A stretch of DNA of 44,495 nucleotides from Syntrophobacteraceae bacterium. GTDB taxonomy: Bacteria > Desulfobacterota > Syntrophobacteria > Syntrophobacterales > Syntrophobacteraceae. Positions within the stretch are counted from its first letter, which is position 1; every line of letters begins with the position of its first letter. A model generated the notes under the pieces. That model ran no database searches and was not told the origin of the DNA. It worked only from the letters and a program-made list of their open reading frames with translations. The translations under genes were made by a program, and so were the position numbers. Location of the stretch: the NCBI GenBank assembly GCA_025453975.1, contig JALOPI010000039.1:1-44495 (forward strand), in the 5' to 3' direction. Positions 34,231 through 41,037 of this stretch are shown here, in pieces.

Positions 34231-35281
34231 GTCGTCCGTCGCCATCGTCGCCCTGACGCGGACGGGGGTGGATCTGGCCCTGCGCATCCAGTCCAGGATG
34301 CCGGGGAGTGCGTGCTTCGTGCCCCAGCGTCACCAGTTCGCCCTGGCCATGGGCGCCAGGGGATTCGACCGGATCCGCTCCGTCATCCCCAAGCTCTGGG
34401 TGGAGTACCGGGGCCTCGTCTGCATCATGGCGACGGGCATCGTGGTCCGCCAGATCGGCCCCCTCATGCGCCTCAAGACGGTGGATCCGGGGGTGGTGGT
34501 TCTGGACGAGCGGGGAAGATACTCCATCAGCCTGGTTTCGGGCCACATGGGCGGGGCCAACGAGCTGGCCCGCAAGGTGGCCGCCATCACGGGGGGGCAG
34601 GCGGTGATCACCACGGCGTCCGACATCCAGGGGAAGCCGGCCGTCGATCTGATCGCCCAGAAGCTGGGCCTCGACATCGAGAACCTGGCCCAGCTCAAGA
34701 ACGTCTCCCGGGCCATCCTGGAAGACGAGCCTCTCATGGCTTTCGATCCCCATCTCATCCTGAAGCCCCACCTGTCGCGGGCTCGCGGGATCACCTGGAT
34801 CCAGGAGCCCCTGGCCTCCATCGGCCCGCCCCGCGTTCCGTGCGTCTGGGTCTCGGAGCGGATGGCGCCCCGTGACTGGTCGTGCCTGATCCTCAGGCCC
34901 AGGAACCTGGTGGTGGGCGTCGGGTGCAACCGGCACACGCCGGCCGAGGAGATCCTGGATCTCATTCAATCCGTGCTCGAGGAGAAAAAGCTGGCGACGA
35001 CGGCCATACGGAACCTGGCCAGCCTGGATCTCAAGGCCGACGAGCGGGGCATCCTGGAGGCGGCGGCCCATCTCCGGCGCCCCGTCTACTTCTACCCTCG
35101 GATCCAGGTGGAGGGCGTGCCCGTGCCCAACCCCTCCGATCGAGTCAAACACCACGTGGGAGTCCATAGTGTATGCGAAGCCACCGCGCTCCTGAGCGCC
35201 CGGAAGGGGGTGCTCATCGTCCCCAAGCGGAAGACAAGCAACGTGACCCTGGCCGTGGTGCGGGCCGACTATCCGTCGTGA
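34199..35281 (+). CDS. cbiG: Cobalt-precorrin-5A hydrolase
   Basis: 360 residues. CbiG opens the delta-lactone of cobalt-precorrin-5A and releases acetaldehyde, a step unique to the anaerobic route. The central region has LVCIMATGIVVRQIGPLMRLKTVDPGVVVLDERG and ISLVSGHMGGANELARKVA. The C-terminal domain begins LVVGVGCNRHTPAEEILDLI and ends HHVGVHSVCEATALLSARKGVLIVPKRKTSNVTLAV, all typical. The N-terminal ATG at 34199 lies inside cbiF; a second ATG at 34211 is also possible. The stop overlaps the GTG start of cbiH by four bases. Confidence 0.92.
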   Translation: MDSAMGVPIPESSVAIVALTRTGVDLALRIQSRMPGSACFVPQRHQFALAMGARGFDRIRSVIPKLWVEYRGLVCIMATGIVVRQIGPLMRLKTVDPGVVVLDERGRYSISLVSGHMGGANELARKVAAITGGQAVITTASDIQGKPAVDLIAQKLGLDIENLAQLKNVSRAILEDEPLMAFDPHLILKPHLSRARGITWIQEPLASIGPPRVPCVWVSERMAPRDWSCLILRPRNLVVGVGCNRHTPAEEILDLIQSVLEEKKLATTAIRNLASLDLKADERGILEAAAHLRRPVYFYPRIQVEGVPVPNPSDRVKHHVGVHSVCEATALLSARKGVLIVPKRKTSNVTLAVVRADYPS

Positions 35282-36084
35282 GCATCGGGCCGGGCCACGA
35301 GCGCTACCTGGCGCCGGCGGCCCGGGAGGCGCTCCTGCGCGCCGAGGTCGTCGTGGGCTACAAGGTCTATCTCGACCTGGTGGCGGACCTGATCCGGGAC
35401 AAGGAACAGCTCTCCAGCGGCATGCGCCGGGAGATCGAGCGTTGCGGCGCCGCCATCGACCATGCCGTGGCGGGACGGGAAGTGGCCCTGGTGTCGAGCG
35501 GGGATGCCGGGATTTACGGCATGGCCGGGCTGGTTTACGACCTGTGCCGCCAGCGGGGGCTCCGACTGGCCCCTCGGGAGGACTCCCCCGGGAGCGGCGG
35601 CGCGGCGGTCGAGCCCCATGAGGAAGGTCCCGCGGACCTCACCGTCGAGGTGATCCCGGGCATTCCCGCGTTCAACGCCGCATCCTCCCTGGTGGGCGCC
35701 CCCCTCATGCACGACTTCGCCGCCGTGAGCCTGAGCGACCACCTGACCCCCTGGGAGGTCATCGCAAAAAGGCTCGCCGCCGCCGCCGAGGCGGACTTCG
35801 TTCTCGCCATCTACAACCCCCGGAGCAAGACCCGCCCGCACCTCCTGGAGGAGGCCCGCCGGATCCTCTCCCGCCACCGAAGCGCCGAAACCCCCGTCGC
35901 CATCGTCCGCCGCGCCATGCGCGATGGGCAATGGACCCATCTCACCACCCTCGCCGGCCTTCCCCTGGAGGAGGTGGACATGCAGTCCATCCTCATCGTG
36001 GGGAACAGCCGCACCTACGTCTGGGACGGCCGCATGGTCACCCCCAGGGGCTACCTGGACAAATACGGTGGAGGGGGAGAATAG
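35278..36084 (+). CDS. cbiH: Precorrin-3B / cobalt-factor III C17-methyltransferase
   Basis: 268 residues. The enzyme methylates C17 and contracts the ring. Motifs: VSIGPGHERYLAPAAREALLRAEVVVGYKVYLDLV, VALVSSGDAGIYGMAGLVYDL, VEVIPGIPAFNAASSLVGAPL, HDFAAVSLSDHLTPWEVI and FVLAIYNPRSKTRPHLL. GTG at 35278 overlaps the cbiG stop (GTGA) and removes a spurious longer N-terminus. A ~20-residue acidic insert (PREDSPGSGGAAVEPHEEGP) precedes VEVIPG and is longer than usual. It is the last gene of the operon; chelatase, reductase (cbiJ) and amidases are not in the window. Confidence 0.92.
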   Translation: MSIGPGHERYLAPAAREALLRAEVVVGYKVYLDLVADLIRDKEQLSSGMRREIERCGAAIDHAVAGREVALVSSGDAGIYGMAGLVYDLCRQRGLRLAPREDSPGSGGAAVEPHEEGPADLTVEVIPGIPAFNAASSLVGAPLMHDFAAVSLSDHLTPWEVIAKRLAAAAEADFVLAIYNPRSKTRPHLLEEARRILSRHRSAETPVAIVRRAMRDGQWTHLTTLAGLPLEEVDMQSILIVGNSRTYVWDGRMVTPRGYLDKYGGGGE

Positions 36085-36131
36085 GCAGGTCTCATCGAGT
36101 CTGTTTGGGAATGGGGGCCGGCAGGGAGGAG

Positions 36132-36166
36132 CCGGAGCGCGCGGGGCTCACACCCGCCCGCTCCGG
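36132..36166 (+). terminator. Strong hairpin after the cobalamin operon
   Basis: A 14-base stem with one mismatch pairs CCGGAGCGCGCGGG (36132-36145) with CCCGCCCGCTCCGG (36153-36166) around a 7-base loop, 48 bases after cbiH. There is no T run. It likely ends or protects the operon transcript. Confidence 0.55.
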
Positions 36167-36275
36167 GGCAGGATGAGTCATTTCCGGAAAGGCTCCTGGA
36201 GGAGCACCCCATGGAGCCGCGGCGTGGAGTCCCTGGAGCCGGCATCCATGGGGGCAAATCGCACCGTCGCGGTGC

Positions 36276-36692
36276 TCACTTGTTCTCCACCGGGTACTTG
36301 GCTCGATGCCACTCGTGCCATCCGCCCTTGAGGGCGAAGACCTTGTCGTAGCCACTGTCCATGAGCTTCTGCGCCAAACTGGCGCTGGTTCCCTCGTTGG
36401 GTCAGGCACAGTAGAGGATGATCTTTTTGTCCTTCGCATACTTGCCGGCCCAGGAATCGAAAGCCTTGGGATCCTCCCTCACGGCGCCCTTGATCTTCAG
36501 CTCACTGGAAGACCAGTCCTTGCCCGACCGAACGTCGATGAGGATCATGTCCTTGGAATCGAGCATCCCCTTGAGATCGTCGATGCTGATCCTGGGGATC
36601 TCCTTGGCGGCCACCACCGCGCCGAAGCTCGGCGCCATGACCACCAGGCCCAGGATCACCAGCGCAGCCACCGGCATTTTGAGTTTTCTCAT
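36276..36692 (-). CDS. Secreted rhodanese-like selenoprotein (in-frame UGA at the catalytic site)
   Basis: 138 residues if UGA is read as selenocysteine. A signal peptide (MRKLKMPVAALVILGLVVMAPSFGAVVAA) precedes a rhodanese domain: EIPRISIDDLKGMLDSKDMILIDVRSGKDW, then KKIILYCA, then TGA (36402-36404) as codon 97. The same frame continues PNEGTSASLAQKLMDSGYDK and VFALKGGWHEWHRAKYPVENK to a TGA at 36276. The domain is complete only with read-through, and UGA replaces the catalytic Cys of the CACPNE-type loop. A hairpin suited to a bacterial SECIS begins 16 bases after the UGA. Rhodaneses move sulfane sulfur; a Sec form should be more reactive. A GAAGGAGG ribosome site precedes the ATG. Stopping at codon 97 would lose the whole C-terminal fold. 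Confidence 0.85.
36371..36385 (-). promoter_or_regulatory. SECIS-like hairpin after the rhodanese UGA
   Basis: On the transcript, GCGCC (36385-36381) pairs with GGCGC (36375-36371) around the loop AGUUU. It starts 16 bases after the UGA, the usual distance for bacterial SECIS elements, which lie within the coding region and recruit SelB. Function is inferred from position and the conserved reading frame beyond. Confidence 0.6.
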
Positions 36693-36762
36693 CGTCGGCC
36701 TCCTTCTTCGTCAAACGTCACCTTGAATGGAAGCGGAGCCCCGGAAGACGCCTCCCATGGCT

Positions 36763-38085
36763 TCATTCCCGCTTCGGGCGGACCCCGCGGGCCAGAAGGC
36801 CCGCCACGACGCCACAGACCGCGGCGCAGCCTGCCATGAACACCGCCAGAGCCTGCCGCTCATGGTCCGACACTATCAGCATGATAATACTCGTGGAGAG
36901 AATCGCCACGGCCCCCGCCCTCATCCATAAGATCCTCCCCCGCGAGGCCGCGCCGGAGAGCGCAGGGCGGCGAGGCGCCGTCCACGGGGCCGCGGCCAGG
37001 ACCGGGATGTAGCCGAGGGCCCAGAAAAGCAGGCCGGCCCGCAGCCAGACCTCGATGGCGGGGCTCCCCGCCAGTCCGAGGAGGAGCATCCCGGCCACGG
37101 CCAGCCCCAGGGCCAGGAGGACGGCCACGCGCCACCCCGCGATCCGGGAGGGGGACGGCGGAGAGCAGACGGCGGACGCCATCCCAGCGGCGAGGCGGGG
37201 CATCGCGATGAAGAAACCGTTGACCACGGAGGCCGCCCCGCACAGGACGGCGGCGCCCATGACCACCCGGCCCCACTCTCCCGCGACGGCCCTGGCCGCG
37301 ATCATGTGGGGGATGGTGCTCTCCGCCAGGCGGTCCCCGGGGGCCACCAGGGTCGACACCCAGGCCCACAGGCCCAGGACGACGGCGGGCGCCAGGAGGG
37401 CCGTGCCCATGGCTGCCTTTCCCCCGTCGGCGGGAGCCGGGCTTTGGCCCTGGAATCCCAGGCGGGCCAGGTCATGACCGACGAGGATCATGACGGGGGC
37501 CAGGACATGGTGAAGGTCCAGGGGGGCGCCGGACCCGCTCCCCAGGGGGGCGCCGGACCCGCTCCCCGGGACGCCTTCCCAGGGGCCCCGGGTCAGGCCC
37601 GCCACGCCCAGCACCGCCAGGGCCAGGAGGACCGCCGCAGCCAGGACCGGTTGCAGCCTGGCCGCCAGGGTCGGGGAGACGAGGTTGAGGATCAGGATCC
37701 CCGCCAGGAGCAGTCCCGCCAGGGCGAAATTGGGGAACCAGACGACGAAGACCTCGTTGAAGACGAACCCCGCCGTGGCCAGGACCGCCGTGGAGAGAAC
37801 GACGGCCAGGAGCAGCCGGGCGCAGAGGAAAAGAGCCACACTCAAGGCTCTCCCGAAGCTCCCCCCGACAACCATCCCCTCGAGCCCCTCCGGCGAATGA
37901 CGCCCCAGACCCTCGGCATAGGCCCGAAGGACCGCGCCGTGGAGGAGCGTCGCCCCCAGAATCGCCGCCGGGATCCAGATTCCCAGTCCACCCGCCGCGC
38001 GCCCGAGGGCTGCCAGGGCCTCGGGGGAGAGCATGATCCCCATTCCCAAAGCCGAAGCGGTGAGAATCTCCACGGCACGCCGCAT
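36763..38085 (-). CDS. APC-superfamily-like permease
   Basis: 440 residues, about 11 membrane helices, very Ala/Leu/Gly/Val-rich. It opens RRAVEILTASALGMGIMLSPEALAALGRAAGGLG, similar to the first helix of amino-acid/polyamine permeases with its broken Gly-rich core. Further helices include ALAGLLLAGILILNLVSPTLAARL and GTALLAPAVVLGLWAWVSTLVAPGD. A hydrophilic loop near residue 190 contains a tandem eight-residue repeat (GSGSGAPL twice). It should move an amino acid or similar solute with an ion gradient; the substrate is unknown. The ATG at 38085 follows GAGGCGAAAGCC. It lies next to the rhodanese on the same strand, 70 bases upstream of its start, so they may be cotranscribed. Confidence 0.65.
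   Translation of the reverse strand: MRRAVEILTASALGMGIMLSPEALAALGRAAGGLGIWIPAAILGATLLHGAVLRAYAEGLGRHSPEGLEGMVVGGSFGRALSVALFLCARLLLAVVLSTAVLATAGFVFNEVFVVWFPNFALAGLLLAGILILNLVSPTLAARLQPVLAAAVLLALAVLGVAGLTRGPWEGVPGSGSGAPLGSGSGAPLDLHHVLAPVMILVGHDLARLGFQGQSPAPADGGKAAMGTALLAPAVVLGLWAWVSTLVAPGDRLAESTIPHMIAARAVAGEWGRVVMGAAVLCGAASVVNGFFIAMPRLAAGMASAVCSPPSPSRIAGWRVAVLLALGLAVAGMLLLGLAGSPAIEVWLRAGLLFWALGYIPVLAAAPWTAPRRPALSGAASRGRILWMRAGAVAILSTSIIMLIVSDHERQALAVFMAGCAAVCGVVAGLLARGVRPKRE
37520..37567. repeat. 24-base tandem duplication inside the permease gene
   Basis: Two identical 24-base units (37520-37543 and 37544-37567) encode GSGSGAPL twice, in frame, in a loop between membrane helices. It is a simple slippage-type duplication that leaves the frame intact. 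Confidence 0.85.
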
Positions 38086-38243
38086 GGCTTTCGCCTCGCT
38101 TCCGAGAATCCTTGGAACTGGCGGCGCGGCGCGGATGATCCCGCACCCCGGTCCACCGGACGTCAGTTTCCATCGCCCCTGAAAATTAAGGACTGGCGCG
38201 CCCGGCCTCAAGGCCAGGATTCCCCATGTTTCCCAGGCCGTGC

Positions 38244-38279
38244 GTCCCCATCCCCTGGAAGCGGGGCGGTGTTTCCGAC
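38244..38279 (-). repeat. Lone degenerate CRISPR repeat
   Basis: This 36-base stretch matches the array repeat at 32 of 36 positions, in the same orientation, 845 bases left of the array. Differences are at positions 4, 6, 14 and 33 of the repeat. The core CGGGGCGGTGTTT (ends included: AAGCGGGGCGGTGTTT) is intact. It is read as a decayed terminal repeat separated from the array by the MazEF-type genes. Confidence 0.85.
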
Positions 38280-38476
38280 CTGGGAATATTTCCCTGCATG
38301 AGGATTGATCTCGGAGCCATCGCTCTCAGATTGCGAAATACTCTCAAAACCGGGTATTTTCGGAGACGAGCACGAGAAACGTTGACCTTCTGGCCATCCA
38401 GGAAGCGCCGGCAGGCCTCAGCAGCACAGCGAGAACGATTTGGATATGAGAAACGGGCAAACTGGGGAGAAGAGCC

Positions 38477-38806
38477 CTACCCCAGCCCGAGCCAAAGCGC
38501 GAGCGAGCGGTTGACTCGGATCATCGTGTCCTCGTCCAACCTGCCAATAACCTGCCGCACCTTGTCCTTTCGAACCGTTGTGATCTTGTCCACCATGATC
38601 TGGCAAGGCTTTTCCAGGCTGTTCTCAGGAGAGGGTGTGACTTCAAGGCGGAATAAAGGTGCATCCTCCAAATGACTTGTGATGGGACAGAGAACCAGGC
38701 TGCTGTGCGTAGAGTTGGCCAGATCGGTCTGAACGATCAGGGCAGGCCTGGGTTTACCGTAGTCACCCGAGAAGACCGCGATAATTACATCCCCGCGTTT
38801 CACCAT
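38477..38806 (-). CDS. mazF: MazF/PemK-family toxin
   Basis: 109 residues. The family core is KRGDVIIAVFSGDYGKPRPALIVQTD, then SSLVLCPITSHLEDAPLFRLEV, SLEKPCQIMVDKITTVRKDKV and GRLDEDTMIRVNRSLALWLGL. MazF toxins are sequence-specific ribonucleases that act when the labile antitoxin is lost. The ATG at 38806 lies inside the antitoxin gene (7-base overlap), so translation is coupled. It reads leftward, in the direction of crRNA transcription, between the distal repeat of the CRISPR array and a lone degenerate repeat. Target sequence cannot be told from the protein. Confidence 0.9.
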   Translation of the reverse strand: MVKRGDVIIAVFSGDYGKPRPALIVQTDLANSTHSSLVLCPITSHLEDAPLFRLEVTPSPENSLEKPCQIMVDKITTVRKDKVRQVIGRLDEDTMIRVNRSLALWLGLG

Positions 38807-39015
38807 TCCCAGTCCTCGGTCTGAGCAGCGGCCAAATCGAGCTCATCCATCCCATCTGAATCATCTTTCTTACTGACCCTCAAGGACTGTCTCCTGACCT
38901 CTTCTGCCAGTGACTTGGAACGAGTATCCGGCACCCAGATCTGAATAGGCCTGAGTCCTTGTGCACGCAATTTCTCCCGGTATTTCGCAGTCTTTTCCGA
39001 TGTACTCAGTGCCAT
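38800..39015 (-). CDS. MazE-type antitoxin
   Basis: 71 residues: MALSTSEKTAKYREKLRAQGLRPIQIWVPDTRSKSLAEEVRRQ, then an acidic tail (KKDDSDGMDELDLAAAQTEDWEW) that would bind the toxin. The N-terminus resembles the DUF3018/antitoxin-MazE-like family, whose LRPIQIWVPDTRS stretch is a DNA-binding strand. The ATG at 39015 was chosen because GGGGGAG precedes it; an in-frame start at 39117 would run into the array flank and is unlikely. It ends inside the mazF start. The gene begins 110 bases from the nearest CRISPR repeat. Confidence 0.85.
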   Translation of the reverse strand: MALSTSEKTAKYREKLRAQGLRPIQIWVPDTRSKSLAEEVRRQSLRVSKKDDSDGMDELDLAAAQTEDWEW

Positions 39016-39124
39016 TCGTCTCCCCCATGAGCAGTAACATGTCACCGGCAAAATAACAGTTCCGCCAAACCCATGCAAGAGGGTTGGGCTGCTCAGACTA
39101 CGGGCGGGAGGATGCAAGCAACAT

Positions 39125-39377
39125 GTCTCAATCCCCTCGAAGCGGGACGGTGTTTCTGACTATCGATTTGATGGCAGGTCTTGGTCTCAGGAGCAGGTCT
39201 CAATCCCCTCGAAGCGGGGCGGTGTTTCTGACCATGAGGAGGAAGACGCCTACGACCTGCGCCCGTTGCGTCTCAATCCCCTCGAAGCGGGGCGGTGTTT
39301 CTGACTCCTGGAGTTCTACCACTCCACCATCCCGCCCATGAGTCTCAATCCCCTCGAAGCGGGGCGGTGTTTCTGAC
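39125..39377 (-). CRISPR. CRISPR array, four 36-base repeats, three spacers
   Basis: Repeats are at 39125-39160, 39197-39232, 39270-39305 and 39342-39377; spacers are 36, 37 and 36 bases. The last three repeats are identical; the first has one change (GGGGCGG to GGGACGG). On the minus strand the repeat starts GTCAGAAACACCGCC and ends GGGGATTGAGAC, so crRNAs would carry an ATTGAGAC handle as in many type I and III systems, and the array is transcribed leftward. CGCCCCGCTTCGAGGGG can form a small hairpin. The mutated repeat is at the distal end, as expected. Confidence 0.97.
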
Positions 39378-39571
39378 TCTTACCCCAGAAGGCCGCGTCA
39401 CACAAGGGCCTGCAGCCCCCAAACCGGGGATATCCCCCCTGAATGAGGGGCAACTCCAAGGAAGGCGTCAAATCCCTGTCTTTTCATACTCAACTCATGG
39501 AAATCCTTCACTTCACAAAAACCGGGGACGTCCAGCCGGGGGGCCAAGGCATCACACCCCCGGCAAGTACC
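39378..39571 (-). promoter_or_regulatory. Probable CRISPR leader
   Basis: 194 bases lie between the leader-side repeat and the end of cas2. Repeat orientation and decay of the opposite end place the leader here. A palindrome GGGGATATCCCC is near 39424-39437 and an A/T-rich stretch at 39480-39520. A leader should hold the crRNA promoter and the site for spacer insertion; exact boxes were not identified. Confidence 0.6.
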
Positions 39572-39850
39572 TCAAACGGCTCCGAAATCCTCCGTCCTGG
39601 GTGCCTCCCCCACCCCCGAGATCTCCAGCTCGGCCAGACATCCCCGGCATTGGCGATAGTAGCGCACGCTGTCGGTCACCTGGTCGATGAGCCTCTCCAG
39701 TCGGTCCTTGAGCTTCAGGAATCTTTTCTCCGTCAGATCCGGACACTCGAATACGGATTTCTGGACCCGGTAGCCGTACCCCTTGAGCACCTTAACGGCG
39801 CGGTAGCGCGCCTTGTCATCGCTGATGTCGAAACAGACCAGGTAAAACAC
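39572..39850 (-). CDS. cas2: CRISPR adaptation protein Cas2
   Basis: 92 residues. MFYLVCFDISDDKARYRAVKVLKGYGYRVQKSVFECPDL is the standard ferredoxin-like fold with Asp8 at the end of strand 1. Cas2 dimers bridge two Cas1 dimers to insert new spacers. The start is a GTG at 39850 with AAAGG 9 bases upstream. It follows cas1 by 32 bases on the same strand and is the last gene before the leader. A Cys pair near the C-terminus (CRGC) is present. Length is normal. Confidence 0.96.
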   Translation of the reverse strand: MFYLVCFDISDDKARYRAVKVLKGYGYRVQKSVFECPDLTEKRFLKLKDRLERLIDQVTDSVRYYRQCRGCLAELEISGVGEAPRTEDFGAV

Positions 39851-39882
39851 GGGCGTCGACCTTTCGACCGGGCGGCATGCCC

Positions 39883-40935
39883 TCAGAACGATTGGGACCA
39901 GCGGTAGGGCTCGTAGCGGTCCGCCTCACCCTGGAGGAAGCTCAGGTAATGCCTCACCTGGTGGCGGATGAGCCCCCGGAAGTCCGTTTTCCGGCCACGG
40001 CCCGGGACGGGGGCCCGGCCGGCCATCCATTTCTCGTAGCTCTGGATGAGGGCCCGGCAGGTCTTGGGCTTCATCTCCACGGGCCGCCGGCTCTTGAGGT
40101 CCTCCTCGTCCACGGCGTCGGTGCTCTCGACGCCGCGGATCACGAAGTCCTCCGGCCCGATGATGCGGCGGTTGACGAGGGAGAGCACCAGCCGGTCCCC
40201 CAGGAAGGTCCTCCACTCCTCCACCAGGTCGCAGGCCAGGGACGGCCGGCCGTAGTCCACGTCGTGCAGGCTCCCGAGATAAGGATCCAGCCCCACGATC
40301 TTGACGGCCGTCAGGACCTCCAGGGTGAGGAGGGTGTACACGAAGGAGAGGAGCGCGTTGATGGGGTCCAGGGGCGGCCTCCGGCTGCGCCCCCCGAAGG
40401 GGAATCCCTCCACCCGGATGAGCCTGGGAAAGGCCCGGAAGTAGAGATGGGCCCCCTGCCCCTCCACGCCCCGAACGGCATCCAGATCCGGGACGGTGTC
40501 CAGCATGCGGGCGAGCCCCTTGATGCGGGCGGCCGCCACGCCCAGCTCCGGGTCCCCGTAGTCGGCGCCGCGAAGGGCCAGGAAGCGCGCCCCGTTGCGG
40601 AGCTTGCCCCCAACGATGGCCCGGGCCGACTCCAGGACCGTGGCTGGGTCGGCGAGACGCAGGTACTGGGCCTGCCGACGCTGGACGTGCTTGTGCTCAT
40701 CCACCAGAAGGCGGGCCCGGAAGCGGCCCCGGGGGGTGACCAGCACCGTCTCGACGCGGTTCTGGATGAGGGAGTCCAGGACGGCCCCGGTCAGGGAGGT
40801 GTAGCCCATGAGGGTCAGCTGCTCGAGTCCCTCCAGGGGGACCTCGGCCACCGTCTCCCGGCCCCTCATGACCAGGAGGGAGCTGCCGGACTTGCGGAGC
40901 TGCGTTTGAGGCTCCAGGACGTAGAAGCGTTCCAT
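39883..40935 (-). CDS. cas1: CRISPR integrase Cas1
   Basis: 350 residues. The N-terminal beta domain (FYVLEPQTQLRKSGSSLLVMRGRETVAEVPLEGLEQL) and helical catalytic domain are both complete. Metal-site residues: Glu158 (RGVEGQGAHLYF), His224 (GSLHDVDYGRPS) and the acidic cluster at Asp236/Glu239 (CDLVEEWR). The motif DPINALLSFVYTLL is also typical. It inserts spacers at the leader end with Cas2. GGAG lies 8 bases before the ATG. It is not fused to a reverse transcriptase or Cas4. A primase-polymerase gene is 102 bases upstream, on the same strand. Confidence 0.97.
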   Translation of the reverse strand: MERFYVLEPQTQLRKSGSSLLVMRGRETVAEVPLEGLEQLTLMGYTSLTGAVLDSLIQNRVETVLVTPRGRFRARLLVDEHKHVQRRQAQYLRLADPATVLESARAIVGGKLRNGARFLALRGADYGDPELGVAAARIKGLARMLDTVPDLDAVRGVEGQGAHLYFRAFPRLIRVEGFPFGGRSRRPPLDPINALLSFVYTLLTLEVLTAVKIVGLDPYLGSLHDVDYGRPSLACDLVEEWRTFLGDRLVLSLVNRRIIGPEDFVIRGVESTDAVDEEDLKSRRPVEMKPKTCRALIQSYEKWMAGRAPVPGRGRKTDFRGLIRHQVRHYLSFLQGEADRYEPYRWSQSF

Positions 40936-41037
40936 GTCATGCTCTCCAGGGTTTCGGAGCCTGCTGGGGAATGGCTCATGCCGCCTGCCCCCGGCGGACG
41001 CGGATCGGCTCCGGCCCGTGGGGCCGGCCCTCGGGCG

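Noticed and set aside
36388..36404. The rhodanese TGA as an ordinary nonsense mutation
   Set aside because: The frame continues as intact, conserved rhodanese sequence with no other lesion, the stop falls exactly on the catalytic position, and a suitably placed hairpin follows.
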